A program made the translations under genes and the position numbers. Below the pieces are notes generated by a model. The model had not been told where the DNA came from. It saw only the letters and a program-made list of their open reading frames with translations, and ran no database searches. DNA of 64,000 nt from Pelobates cultripes (lineage: Eukaryota > Chordata > Amphibia > Anura > Pelobatidae), in the NCBI GenBank assembly GCA_933207985.1, contig OW240914.1, positions 202,053,402 through 202,117,401 on the forward strand. Direction: 5' to 3'. Shown one piece after another: positions 10,690 to 23,690 of the stretch. Each line of letters opens with the position of its first letter. The first letter of the stretch is position 1.

Positions 10690-11873
10690 CACTGAACAAA
10701 ATTATAAATGCAATACTTTTGTTTTTGCCCCCATTTTTCATGACCTGAACTCAAAGATCTAAGACTTTTTCTATGTACACAAAAGGCCTATTTCTCTCAA
10801 ATATTGTTTACAAATCTGTCTAAATCTGTGTTAGTAGATTAGACAGCATGATTATTGCAAAGGTATGCCTTAGGCTGACCACAATAAAAGGCCACTCTAA
10901 AATCTGCAGTTTTATCACACAACACAATGCCACAGATGTTTTGAGGATGCATGCAGTTGACATGCTGACTGCAGGAATGTCCACCAGAGTGGTTGCCCAT
11001 GAATTGAATGTTCATTTCTCTACTACAAGCCGCCTCCAAAGGCATTTCAGATAATTTGGCAGTACATCCAACCAGCCTCACAACCACAGACCACGCGTAG
11101 CCACACCAGCCCAGGACCTCTACATCCAGCATCTTCACCTCCAAGATCGTCGGTTTGCATAACCAAAGAATTTCTGCACAAACTGTCAGAAACCGTCTCA
11201 GGGAAGCTCATCTGCATGAGATACCGTGAAGAGATCCTGAAGCCCATTGTTGTGCCATTCATCAAAGACCATCACCTCATGTTGCAGCATGATAATGCAC
11301 AGCCCCATGTTGCAAGGATCTGTACACAATTTCTGGAAGTTAAAAACATCCCAGTTCACCGGACATGTCACCCATTAAACATGTTTGGGATGCTCTGGAT
11401 CGGCATATACGACAGCGTGTTCCAGGTCCTGCCAATATCCAGCAACTTCACACAGCCATTGTAGAGGTGTGGGCCAACATTCCACAGGCTACAAACAACA
11501 ACCTGATCAACTCTATGTGAAGGAGATGTGTTGCACTGCGTGAGGCAAATGCTAGTCACACCAGATACTGACTGGTTTTCGGACCCCCCGGACTCCTCCA
11601 ATGAAGTAAAACTGCACATTTTAGAGTGGCCTTTTATATTGTGGCCAGTCTAAGGCACACTTTTGCAATAATAATGCTGTCTAATCAGCATCTTGATATG
11701 CCACACCTGTGAGGTGGATGGATTATGTCAGCAGAGGAGAAGTGCTCACCAACACATATTTGGACAGATTTGTGAACAATATTTGAGAGAAATAGGTCTT
11801 TTGTGTACATAGAAAAAGTCTTGGAAAAATGGGGGCAAAAACAAAAGTGTTGTGTTTATAATTTTGTTTAGTG
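10690..11873 (+). mobile_element. Tc1-type transposon relic, internally deleted
   Basis: Ends CACTGAACAAAATTATAAA at left and its near inverse at right; a TA precedes the left end, while the right flank has drifted. The interior holds both ends of a Tc1 transposase but the middle is missing, so the element is 1184 bp rather than about 1.6 kb. The same family occurs at 35018 and 47663. Confidence 0.9.
10931..11464 (+). pseudogene. Tc1 transposase remnant
   Basis: The N-terminal helix-turn-helix is visible ([20 protein letters not shown]) and ends in a stop. A degenerate middle follows, then an abrupt jump at about 11216 to the C-terminal catalytic part (YREEILKPIVVPF; LMLQHDNAQPHVARI). The segment with the first catalytic aspartate (normally WTDE) is deleted, and the final PDLNPIE-like segment is degraded. 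Confidence 0.85.
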
Positions 11874-11875
11874 AA

Positions 11876-12185
11876 TGTGTCAGAGTGTGTGTCTGTTTAT
11901 CTGTATGTCTGTCAGTGTATGTGTGTGTGTCTGTATGTGTGTCAAATTGTGAATCTTTATATGTGTCAGCTTGTGTATCAGTGTATCTGCATGTATGTCA
12001 GTGTTTATATCTGTGTCTGTCTATCTGTATCTCTGTCAGTGTTTGTATCTGTATGCATGTCAGAGTATGTATCTGTGCGTGTGTGTCAGTGTGTATATGT
12101 GTATCTGTACATATGTTAGTCTGTGTATCCACGTGTTTGTTAGTGTGTGTATCTGTGTGTCTGCTTATCTGTATTCGTGTATATG
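11876..12185 (+). repeat. GT-rich minisatellite
   Basis: Degenerate tandem of tgtatctgtgtgtcagtg-like units directly after the Tc1 right end. Open frames made of Cys, Val and Ser in all three frames are artefacts. Confidence 0.9.
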
Positions 12186-13500
12186 TGCTCAGTCTCCCTA
12201 TACGATTCCTAAACAGAGCTATTTTTGCTTACCTTTCTTGCACAGTGTGATAAATGAAAAGTTAATATATTTTGCTCTGTTAATTGCCTATTAAAGTCTG
12301 CAACAGCCTCTTCTATGTGAAATAAGATCAATTAACAAAACAGAAGCCAATAGCTTCTAAAGTAAACACACTGTGCTGTAAAAATTAACTATTTTAGTTA
12401 TGTTGGCTGTGCAAGTCAGAGTCAAGGGACATGAGGCTAGGACTGCACAAGGTAAATTAAATTCTAAATAGCAGATAGTTTGCAGTGAGACTGCAGGAAT
12501 ATGATCAATACACGAAAACTGGTTCATTAAGCTAAAGGTGTTTTGGTGCGTACCATACAAAAAGCTGGTGTACAAATTCTACATTTGGGTCATGAAACAA
12601 GATATACAGAATTAGATGTGTATATGAAAATATTTATACATACAGAATCAAAGAAATTTGGATTAAGGACAAGTGTAAAAAAAAAAAAGGTTAAACAACA
12701 GTATTTAATCCAATTGCCACTTTACTGCATTCATTATCCTTAGCCAGAGTTGGATTGCTGCCTGAGAGTCATTGCAAACGATGTACGATCCAATTTGCTC
12801 TGCCCTGATCTATCACATTAAAATAAATATATTTTAGCACTTTGCAGAGTTTTTATTTATTTCATATACTACTCAAAACTTACGGTTAAAAGTGTTCTCT
12901 TTGTTCTAGGCACTGATCCTGCATACTTTAGTTTAATGTAAAGAGAAGTTTTATATTGCTAAGTAGATTGGGGGTTTATAGTTATTTTAATGTTAGAATT
13001 CCATACTGCAGAGTTCTAACACTTTCTCAGCATACGTAATGTGTCAGTTTAGTCAGTAGGTTGCTTTTATCTTAAACTGTCAATAGAGAGCTGTCAGATT
13101 GAGCATAACATAAACTACAGTTTTGATAATAAAGTAGGTCTTAATTTTACTTATTCTTGAAAATGTTGTATAATAAGATATACATTTTAACCCAGTACCT
13201 GCAACATCTAAAGACAAGTTACTGTATTAAAATAATTTATGTTAGTAAAGATTTTCGACACTGTGGTTGTTCTGCAAAGGAATTTTCTATAGCCCATTAT
13301 ACAGTTCCCTTCTATGTGTTAGGCATGCAGGCGGTGTGTCCTAACCACTGGTTGTAACCTAGAAATGAGTCTGCATGTAATTTTCATAGATTGCCTTTGA
13401 ACTAGAAATGCCAGATTCGCCAGGCTCCCCTAATAACTTGATCACACTAAATAGCTTACTGTGGCAACTCTGCATTTATCAATGTACTAGAGAACCCAGG
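12186..13500. other. Mostly unique AT-rich DNA with one repeat fragment
   Basis: 12390-12555 matches the inner part of the element at 37760 (gctaggactgca, gcagtgaga, ttcattaagctaaag), so a fragment of that family is here. The rest shows no recognisable gene or repeat. Confidence 0.5.
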
Positions 13501-15190
13501 GACATAGAAACATAGAATGTGACGGCAGATAAGAACCATTCGGCCCATCTAGTCTGCCCAATTTTCTAAATACTTTCATTATTCCCTGGCCTTATCTTAT
13601 ATCTAGGATAGTCTTATGCCTATCCCACGCATGCTTAAACTGCTTTACTGTGTTAACCTCTACCACTTCAGCTGGAAGGCTATTCCATGCATCCACTACT
13701 CTCTCAGTAAAGTAATACTTCCTGATATTATTTTTAAATCTTTGTCCCTCTAATTTAAGACTATGTCTTCTTGTTGTGGTAGTTTTTCTTCTTTTAAATA
13801 TAGTCTCCTCCTTTACTGTGTTGATTTCCTTTATGTATTTAAATGTTTCTATCATATCCCCCCGTCTTGTCTTTCTTCTAAGCTATACATGTTAAGATCC
13901 TTCAACCTTTTCTTTTTATCTTGCAATCCATATACCAGTTTAGTAGCCCTTCGCTGAACTTTCTCCAAAGTATCAATATCCTATTGGAGATATGGTCTCC
14001 AGTACTGCATACAATACTCCAAATGAGGTCTCAACAGTGTTCTGAACAATGGCATGAGCACTTCCCTCTTTCTACTGCTAATACCTATCCCTATACAACC
14101 AAGCATTCTGTTAGTATTTCCTGCTGCACTATTACATTGTCTGCCTACCTTTAATAAGTCATCTGAAATAATTACCCCTAAATCTCTTTCCTCAGATGTT
14201 GAAGTTAGGACTCTATCAAATAATCTGTACTCTGTTCTTGGGTTTTTACATCCAAGATGCATTATCTTTCACTTATCCACATTAAATGTCAGCTGCCACA
14301 ACTCTGACCATTTTTCTAGTTTACCTAAATCATTTGCAATTTGGCTTATCCCTCCTGGAACATCAACTCTGTTACATATCTTAATATCATCAGCAAAAAG
14401 ACATACCTTACCATCAAGACCTTCTGCAATATCACTAATAAAAATATTAAAAAGAATGGGTCCAAGTACAGATCACTGAGGTACCCCATTGGTGACAAGA
14501 CCGTTCTTCGATTATACTCCATTGACTACAACCCTCTGTTGCCTGTCACTCAGCCCCTAACTTACCCATTCAACAATATTGGAATCCAAACCTAAAGATT
14601 GCAGTTTATTGATAAGCCTTCTATGAGCAACAGTGTCAAAAGCCTTACTGAAATATAGCTAAGCAATGTCTACTGCACCACCATGATCTATTAGTTTAGT
14701 TACTCACCCAAAACATCAATAAGATTAGTTTGGCATGATCTCCCTGAAGTAAGCCCATGTTGTCTCTGATCTTGAAATCCATGTGATTTTAGATGTTCAA
14801 CAATCCTATCCAGTGACTCAGTCACTGTTCTTATATTAAACCACCCTTACTGATAATCACTGGATCCTAAACTTTCACCCACAGTAATATCTGATACCAA
14901 ATCTACATTTGTTAACACTAAATCTAGTATGGCCTCTTTACAAATTGTCTCCTTAACGACTTGCTTTAGAGACAATCCCAGTAAGGAGCACAAGCAGTTT
15001 TTTTTTTGTTTTCCAATTTACTTCAGGAAGATTAAAGTCACCCATGATGATAACTTCCCCCTTCATTGCCATTTAGCTATTTCCTCAACTAGTAGATTAT
15101 CTAACTCTTCTCTTTGTTCTGGGGGCCTATAAATGACACCTGCACGAGTTACTGTGTGATCACCAAATTCTAACAAATGGACTCTATGTT
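13501..15190 (-). pseudogene. Dead non-LTR retrotransposon (APE-type LINE), 3' two-thirds
   Basis: On the minus strand, an endonuclease end is seen (GVIYRPPEQREE; GDFN at about 15031-15042), then reverse transcriptase with GVPQ-stop-SVLGPILFN, FADD at about 14386-14399, and the C-terminal stretch (EERDLGVIISDDL; LLRPHLEYC; FTERVVDAWNSLPAEVV). Stops and frameshifts break it in many places, including a stop in the GVPQG motif. The 3' end at 13501 finishes with repeats of ttctatg-type. This organisation fits the CR1/L2/Rex group; I cannot name the family. Confidence 0.85.
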
Positions 15191-16137
15191 CGCCTCACTA
15201 ACTTTTATTAGGCTAGATTTTATGCTAAAGAAATATATAAATACAGCGAAAGAAGAATCTGTCACCAAATCTGTAGTTTAAGAGAGACCCAATTAAAATA
15301 ACTCTCTACAAAAGAGTTTACAAAAATATTACAAACGGCAGGCAAGGACATCAAATCTAAGAGAAATTCTACATCAATGAAACAATATTTACAACGTTAC
15401 CATTTTTGTTCCTGATCTAACTTGTTGTTTACAATGACCTGTGAGTTTTTTTCTGTTACATTGTGAGAATTCTACATTCAGTCTTCTTCAAGAATTCTTT
15501 TAATTGCGTATTTGTTTGCACTGGAGTAGCATTTCATCACAGTAAAAAAACAAAACTCAAAATGATCTTAACGTCAGCTGAATTCATTCTGAAGCTCCTT
15601 TCTTTACCTTACATTATTACTTGTGGACTAGTTCAGCTTGTTGTTACAGAATGGAAAGGATATGAAAAAGTAGTAGGTGCAGCTTTACATGTTTTGTCTT
15701 CTTTTGTATGTATTTTATTTTTATACATCTCAACCAATTCACACATATGGAATATAGTAAATTAAATGGATATATGCATTCGTCATGTTGAATTACAGGC
15801 ATTCAAGGTTATGTAGTACACTTAAATACACTGAGCAGGGCAGGATTTAATATAGTGATTTGAGTGGACATATGTCCACTGTCTAACCATATAGTAAAGA
15901 TGCAATTCTCTATGGTAGTAGCTGCCATGTATCTACAGTTGATTTAGTTAGGTCTGTAAGTTCCTGTATGAGCATTGTTCATAGCTAAATTCTAGCTAAA
16001 TGTTGAAGGAGACATATTTCATCCTCCAAGTCTCATTCTTATTGTTCATATCATCTATGAAACCCTGACATTCATTATCCCCTTTTTATCATGATTCCTT
16101 TGTAGAAGGTCAACTAATCTGACTAAAAACCCACCAT
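15191..16137. other. No recognised repeat
   Basis: AT-rich sequence between the LINE 5' break and the hAT end. It contains one hydrophobic open frame (described separately) and nothing else that I can support. Confidence 0.4.
15463..15765 (+). CDS. Short hydrophobic ORF, unrecognised
   Basis: 100 codons; the second Met (15562) gives a 67-residue peptide with two hydrophobic stretches (LLSLPYIITCGLVQLVV and AALHVLSSFVCILFLYI) separated by a charged loop (TEWKGYEKVV), as in a two-pass membrane protein fragment or one exon of such a gene. I know of no family match. It may be chance in AT-rich DNA; there is no visible promoter or splice context that decides it. Confidence 0.2.
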   Translation: MRILHSVFFKNSFNCVFVCTGVAFHHSKKTKLKMILTSAEFILKLLSLPYIITCGLVQLVVTEWKGYEKVVGAALHVLSSFVCILFLYISTNSHIWNIVN

Positions 16138-16499
16138 TAGTGATGTACCGAACGGTTTGCCGGCGAACGGTTCCTGGCGAACATAGCATGTTCGCGTTCG
16201 CCACGGCGGGCGAACATATGCGCGGTTCGACCCGCCCCCTATTCGTCATCATTGAGTAAACTTTGACCCTGTACCTCACAGTCAGCAGACACATTCCAGC
16301 CAATTAGCAGCACAGCCTCCCTAGCAGACCCTCCCACCTACTGGACAGCATCCATTTTAGATTCATTCTCAAGCTGCATGCTTAGTAAGAGGAGGGAAAG
16401 TGTAGCTGCTGTTCATAAGATAGGGAAAAGCATAGCTAGGTTAGGGATAAGGGTATGCTTTTTTTTTATTTTTTTTTTCTATGTAATGTAAATGCACTT

Positions 16500-18964
16500 A
16501 GTTGTCTGCCACTGCTGCCAGCTTCTGTGTCAGGCTCACAGTGCCCATTTCCCCAGTCAGTGCCACCAATTACATCTGGTGTCACAATAGCTTGGATTTA
16601 AAAACAAAAAACTTTTTTCACTGTTATAGATTGAATAGCAGTCAGTTGTCTGCCACTGCTGCCAGCTTCTGTGTCAGGCTCACAGTGCATACTGTGCCCA
16701 TTTCCCCAGTCAGTGCCACCAATTACATCTGGTGTCACAATAGCTTGGATTTAAAAACAAAAAACTTTTTTTACTGTTATAGATTGAATAGCAGTCAATT
16801 GTCTGCCACTGCTGCCAGCTTCTGTGTCAGGCTCACAGTGCATACTGTGCCCATTTCCCCAGTCAGTGCCACCAATTACATCTGGTGTCACAATAGCTTG
16901 GATTTAAAAACAAAAAACTTTTTTCACTGTTATAGATTGAATAGCAGTCAGTGTCCTTAAAGCGGGTGTGTTAAGCTCACAGTGGATACGGTGCCCAGTG
17001 CCACCACTCACTCATATCTGGTGTCACAAAAGCTTGCATTTAAAAACAAAAAACTTTTTTCACTGTTATAGATTGAATAGCAGTCAGTGTCCTTAAAGCG
17101 GGTGTGTTACGCTAACAGTGGATACGGTGACCAGTGCCACCAATTAGATCTGGTGACACAAAGCTTGGTTTTAAAAAAACAAAACACTTTTTTCACTGTT
17201 ATAGATTGAATAGCAGTCAGTGTCCTTAAAGCGGGTGTGTTACGCTAACAGTGGATACGCTGACCAGTGCCACTAATTAGATCTGGTGTCACAATAGTTT
17301 GGATTTAAAAAAAAAATAATCTTTTTTCACTGTTACAGATTGAATAGCAGTCAGTGTCCTTAAAGCAGGTGTGTTACGCTAACAGTGGATACGCTGACAA
17401 GTGCCACTAATTAGATCTGGTGTCACAATAGTTTGGATTTAAAAACAAAAAACTTTTTTTACTGTATAGATTGAATAGCAGTCAGTGTCCTTAAAGCGGG
17501 TGTGTTACGCTAACAGTGGATACGCTGACAAGTGCCACTAATTAGATCTGGTGTCACAATAGTTTGGATTTAAAAAAAAAATAATCTTTTTTCACTGTTA
17601 TAGATTGAATAGCAGTCAGTGTCCTTAAGCGGGTGTGTTACGCTAACAGTGGATACGCTGACAAGTGCCACCAATTAGATCTGGTGACACAAAGCTTGGA
17701 TTTAAAAAAACAAAACACTTTTTCACTGTTATAGATTGAATAGCAGTCAGTGTCCTTAAAGCGGGTGTGTTACGCTAACAGTGGATACGGTGACCAGTGC
17801 ACCACCTAGATCTGGTGACACAAAGCTTGGATTTAAAAACAAAAAACTTTTTTCACTGTTATAGATTGAATAGCAGTCAGTGTCCTTAAAGCGGGTGTGT
17901 TACGCTAACAGTGGATAAGCTGACAAGTGCCACTAATTAGATCTGGTGTCACAATAGTTTGGATTTAAAAAAAAAAAAATCTTTTTTCACTGTTATAGAT
18001 TGAATAGCAGTCAGTGTCCTTAAAGCGGGTGTGTTAAGCTAACAGTGGATTCGCTGACCAGTGCCACTAATTAGATCTGGTGTCACAATAGCTTGGATTT
18101 AAAAAAAAAAAAATCTTTTTTCACTGTTATAGATTGAATAGCAGTCAGTGTCCTTAAAGCGGGTGTGTTACGCTAACAGTGGATACGCTGACAAGTGCCA
18201 CTGAGTAGATCCTGTGTCACAATAGCTTGGATTTAAAAAAAATAATAATCTTTTTTACATGGGTGAATAGCAGTCAGTGTCCTTAAGCGGGTGTATTCGC
18301 TAACAGTGGATCACGCTGACAAATTTGCCACTAATTAGATCCTGTGTCACAATAGCTTGGATTTAAAAAACAAAAACTTTTCACTGTTATAGATTGAATA
18401 GCAGTCAATTGTCCTTAAAAGCGGTGTGTTGCAGCTAACAGTGGATCGCTGACCAGTGCCACCAATTGAATCTGGTGACACAAAGCTTGGATTTAAAAAC
18501 AAAACACTTTGCTATTTTATAGATTGAATAGCAGTCAGTGTCCTTAAAGCGGGTGGCTATTTAGCTAACAGTGGATACGCGCTGACCAGTGCCACTAATA
18601 AGATCTGGTGTCACAATAGCTTGGATTTAAAAAAAAAATAATCTTTTTTCACTGTTATAGATTGAATAGCAGTCAGTGTCCTTAAAGCTGGTGTGTTACG
18701 CTAACAGTGGATACGCTGACCAGTGCCACCAATTAGATCTGGTGACACAAAGCTTGGATTTAAAAAAACAAAACCCTTTTTTACTGTTATAGATTGAATA
18801 GCAGTCAGTGTCCTTAAAGCGGGTGTGTTACGCTAACAGTGGATACGCTGACCAGTGCCACTAATTAGATCTGGTGTCACAATAGTTTGGATTTAAAAAA
18901 CAAAACTCTTTTTTCACTGTTATAGATTGAATAGCAGTCAGTGTCCTTAAAGCCGGTGTGTTAC
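16500..18964 (+). repeat. Satellite-like array of ~134-bp units (long type 153 bp)
   Basis: Tracking actgttatagattgaatagc gives spacings of 153, 153, 136, 133 and 134 bp in the first six units, then about 134 bp up to the gap: three long and about fifteen short units. Units are highly similar near the start and more damaged around 18240-18560. It is the reverse orientation of the array at 7750. The array runs into the N gap, so its true length is unknown. Confidence 0.95.
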
Positions 18965-19064
18965 NNNNNNNNNNNNNNNNNNNNNNNNNNNNNNNNNNNN
19001 NNNNNNNNNNNNNNNNNNNNNNNNNNNNNNNNNNNNNNNNNNNNNNNNNNNNNNNNNNNNNNNN
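18965..19064. other. Assembly gap (100 N)
   Basis: One hundred N, a conventional placeholder for a gap of unknown size, exactly where the tandem array should pass into the transposase gene. Confidence 1.
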
Positions 19065-19528
19065 AATCTAACAGGGGGAGAGGTGGAAGTCATCCTCCTC
19101 CTCCCATGACCACGCCGGCAAGGACAGGACGCTTTAGAGACGTGTTGTTGATGGAGGACATGCGGACCTTTTTAAGTCCTACGCATCGCCACAGCCCTTC
19201 GGGGTCCACCTTCAGAGAACGACTCGACCAACAGGTAGCAGACTACCTTGCCTTAACTGCAGATATCGACACTCTGAGGAGCGATGAACCCCTTGACTAC
19301 TGGGTGTGCAGGCTTGACCTGTGGCCTGAGCTATCCCAATTTGCGATAGAACTTCTGGCCTGCCCCGCTTCAAGTGTCCTGTCAGAAAGGACCTTCAGTG
19401 CAGCAGGAGGTATTGTCACTGAGAAGAGAAGTCGCCTAGGTCAAAAAAGTCTAGATTACCCCACCTTTATTAAGATGAATGAGGGATGGATCCCGAAGGG
19501 ACTGACACTGGGCGATACATTAGATTAA
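19065..19528 (+). pseudogene. hAT transposase, C-terminal part
   Basis: The open frame emerging from the gap ends at 19528. Its second half is the hAT C-terminal dimerisation domain: LDYWVCRLDLWPELSQFAIE, then CPASSVLSERTFSAAGGI and RSRL. This domain holds transposase subunits together and completes the catalytic site. The N-terminal BED finger and the aspartates would lie in the gap or be absent. Satellite units lie on both sides (to 18964 and from 19686), so the gene remnant is embedded in the array. Confidence 0.85.
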
Positions 19529-19685
19529 AAAAGGCCTGATGAGATGAGCTGCCTTGGGCTAAAAATGGTCCACACGTTGCTGTATTTTAGCTCTGAATGC
19601 CGGTTGACTTGCGTGACTTATCCGCCACCAACTAGGGTTTAAGCCGCCATGTTTTAGGGCACTTTCTGCCTGTGAAACAAACATC

Positions 19686-19870
19686 AATTATAGATTGAAT
19701 AGCAGTTAGTTGTCTCAAAGCGGGTGTGTCAGGCTCACAGTGGATACTGTGCCCAGTGCCACCACTCACCCACTGGTGTCACAATAGCTTGGATTTAAAA
19801 ACAAAAAACTTTTTTCACTGTTATAGATTGAATAGCAGTTAGTTATCTTCAAGCAGGTGTGTCAGCCCCA
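19686..19870 (+). repeat. Satellite units resuming after the transposase remnant
   Basis: About one and a half units with tatagattgaatagcagtta, starting about 157 bases after the transposase stop and decaying into unrelated C-rich sequence. Confidence 0.85.
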
Positions 19871-20099
19871 CAGCGTACCTGCCAGTACCAAGCCACCTCC
19901 TTACTCCTCCACCCATCCTCTTCCATAACCCTCCTCGGTTGAGTTCTCTTGCTGCCGCGCCTTGCTCCACATCAACTATTAGGACGAATAGTGATTAAAC
20001 TGATAAATAATAGTACTAAACACACTAATTCTATATCTGGTGTCATTGTTTCAACCAGTGCCCTGTAAATTTGCAGTAAGAGGACCGCACTAAAGCCCC

Positions 20100-21655
20100 T
20101 TCTTCCATCTCCCTGTTACAAAAATCAATGCTGTGTACACGTCCACCGGATAGGAGCATTAACGGAAGGTATTAAACTGATAAAATAGTACCAAACACAC
20201 TACTCCTATCTGGTGTCACATTAGCTTTGACCGCGAGGCCCCGTAAATTTGCAGTAAGAGGATCACTGTAAGCCTCTTCTTCCATCTCCTGTTACAAAAA
20301 ATCAATGTCGGTACACGCCCACTGATAGGAGACGTGGAAGGCACAAACTGATAACAATAGTACTAAACACACCACTCCTATCTGGTGGCACATTAGATTG
20401 CACGCGCAGTGCCCCAAATTTGTTGCGATCTGTGAGTAAGGTAAACGGTTGTCCATACAAGTAGGTTGCAGCTTTTTGAGGGCCCACACCACCGCCATGC
20501 ACTCCTTTTCAATGGCAGTGAATCTACTTCGCTGTGCAAAAGTTTACGGCTTAGATAAAAAATCAATGCGTGTACACGTCCACTGATAGGAGACGCGGAA
20601 GGTATTAAACTGATAAAATAGTACTAAACACACCACTCCTATCTGCGTCACATTAGCTTGACCGCGCAGTGCCCCAAATTTGCAGTAAGAGGACCGACCA
20701 AGCCTCTTCTTCCATCTCCCTGTTACAAAAATCAATGCCGTGTACACGTCCACTGATAGGAGACGCGGAAGGTATTAAACTGATAAAAATAGTACTAAAC
20801 ACACCACTCCTATCTGGTGGTACATTAGATTGCACGCGCAGTGCCCCAAATTTGTTGTGATCTGTGAGTAAGGTAAACGGTTGTCCATACAAGTAGGTTG
20901 CAGCTTTTTGAGGGCCCACACCACCGCCATGCACTCCTTTTCAATGGCAGTGAATCTACTTCGCTATGCAAAAGTTTACGGCTTAGATAAAAATCAATGC
21001 CGTGTACACGTCCCTCTGATAGGAGACGCGGAAGGTATTAAACTGATAAAAATAGTACTTAACACACCACTCCTATCTGGTGTCACATTAGCTTGACCGC
21101 GCAGTGCCCCAAATTTGCAGTAAGAGGACCGACCAAGCCTCTTCTTCCATCTCCCTGTTTCAAAAATCAATGCCGTGTACACGTCCACTGATAGGAGACG
21201 CGGAAGGTATTAAACTGATAAAAATAGTACTAAAAACACCACTCCTATCTGGTGGCACATTAGTTTGCACGCGCAGTGCCCCAAATTTGTTGTGATCTGT
21301 GAGTAAGGTAAACGGTTGTCCATACAAGTAGGTTGCAGCTTTTTGAGGGCCCACAACACCGCCATGCACTCCTTTTCAATGGCAGTGAATCTACTTCGCT
21401 ATGCAAAAGTTTACGGCTTAGATATAAATCAATGCCGTGTACACGTCCACTGATAGGAGACGCAGAAGGTATTAAACTGATAAAAATAGTACTAAACACA
21501 CCACTCCTATCTGGTGTTACATTAGCTTGACCGCGCAGTGCCCCAAATTTGCAGTAAGAGGACCGACCAAGCCTCTTCTTCCATCTCCCTGTTACAAAAA
21601 TCAAGGCCGTGTACACGTCCACTGATAGGAGACGCGGAAGGTATTAAACTGAACA
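20100..21655 (+). repeat. Compound tandem repeat, ~430-bp units of two halves
   Basis: A core module (tacacgtccactgataggag... ggtattaaactgata... acaccactcctatctgg) recurs near 20130, 20300, 20565, 20732, 20998, 21174, 21433 and 21606. It is followed alternately by a short tail (about 170 bp in all, ttgcagtaagaggaccgacc) and a long tail (about 263 bp, gtaaacggttgtccatacaa). Later units are nearly identical; the first are more diverged. Confidence 0.9.
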
Positions 21656-22317
<662 letters not shown>

Positions 22318-22563
22318 TTAACATAATTAAACACAGGCAGTAAAAATACAGTTTTTAGCCATACACTGTAACTTTAAAACTACACATCCCATCTTCATAA
22401 TTACATACTTGGAATCAGCACACTTAAAACATAAACATAACCAAAAATCAGCCAAATACATCCAGGGGTTAAAAAGTTATGACCGACCGCAAGCACATTT
22501 TCCTGCCCAAAACAGTTCCATAGATTTGGGCTGTGAGGTCGGTCTATTTCAGGCTGAAAAAAC

Positions 22564-22727
22564 GACTAAGTCCCATCGCGAATGGGACTTAGTCTCTGCA
22601 GCCGAAATAAGGCTGAAAAAAAGACTAAGTCCCATCGCCGAATGGGACTTAGTCTCTGCAGCTGAAATAAGGCTGAAAAAAACGGCTGAAAAAACGACTA
22701 AGTCCCATCGCCGAATGGGACTTAGTC
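22564..22727. repeat. Three short near-perfect hairpins in tandem
   Basis: gactaagtcccat and its inverse atgggacttagtc flank a 5-6-base loop at 22564-22594, 22623-22654 and 22696-22727, in units of about 59-73 bp each ending tctctgcagc. Further hairpins follow: 22770-22836 (nested ttcatggaa/ttccatgaa and tgtgtagcc/ggctacaca), 22889-22936 and 22980-23016 (acttggttcagtaa/ttactgaaccaagt). Confidence 0.9.
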
Positions 22728-23384
22728 TCTGCAGCTGTAAAACCAGTAGGGGAGAAGGTAGAGCTCAGCGGTGTTCATGGAAATGTGTAGCCGATTTTAG
22801 TTCCATGAATTTGGCTACACATACCGCTGACCTCGTCGAATGATCAAAGATGGCCGCCGCCACGTGTTCGGCAAACGAACAAAGACCTCCCAGCATTGTC
22901 AATTAAGCTGCGGTTAACCGTAGCTTCTGGGAGGTAAATTGCCTGCACACTTCCACTTCTGGGTGGTCTGCCTGTGTGGTACTTGGTTCAGTAAGCCCCA
23001 TTTACTGAACCAAGTGGGAATTAGCCAGGCAGGCACAAAGGGTTTGCACCAGGTCTGGGGACACAGGGGACACCGTCTTAAAGGGGCAGTTTCCCCAACA
23101 AGTCTGGGGACACGGCCTTAAAGGGGCAGTGTCCCAATCTTCCTGATGTCCCAAAAAAGGTGTTTAAAGGGCCAGCACCAGTCACATAAAGAGTCCATAA
23201 GCCCCAATATGCCCACCGACAGTCTTAAAGGGCCATACACACCAAATAAAAGTGCATACATTTTCACAATCTCCCAGGGCCATAGTCATGCGGGAGGAGG
23301 CTGGCAAATAGGCTTCTCCACAACCCAGGGAAGTAGGGCAATTTGCCATTTAAAGGGCCCGTTACAAATAGCAGTTTGTAACAA

Positions 23385-23690
23385 GGTGTCAATCCATATC
23401 TGCCAAGTGACCCGATGTAGGGGGACCAGTCCCTATTCTGCTCTGTGTCAGTGTGTACCAGGGAACCTTAGGACAGGTGTCAATCCATATCTGCTAAGTG
23501 ACCCGATATAGGGGGAACAGTCCCTATTCTGCTCTGTGTCAGTGTGTATCAGGGATCCTTAGGACAGGTGTCAATCCATATCTGCCAAGTGACCCTATGT
23601 AGGGGGACCAGTCTCTATTCTGCTCTGTGTCCGTGTGCATCAGGGGCTCTGAGGACAGGTGTCAATCCATATGTCAAGGTGTCAATATGT
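23385..23690 (+). repeat. 91-bp tandem repeat
   Basis: Units start ggtgtcaatccatat at 23385, 23476, 23567 and 23658 (spacing exactly 91). The first three are complete and share gggggaccagtccctattct; the fourth breaks down after about 30 bases. Confidence 0.95.

Noticed and set aside
11852..12294. Cys/Val/Ser-rich frames, also at 59373-59809, 57716-58147 and 61068-61487
   Set aside because: GT/CA repeat translations, open in all frames.
16502..16960. 152-codon frame with a perfectly repeated peptide
   Set aside because: The satellite long unit is 153 bp, a multiple of three, so it stays open by periodicity; no codon-level constraint visible.
23385..23690. Regular repeats as a possible CRISPR array
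   Set aside because: The 91-bp units are repeated in full with no variable spacers, and the context is a eukaryotic transposon.
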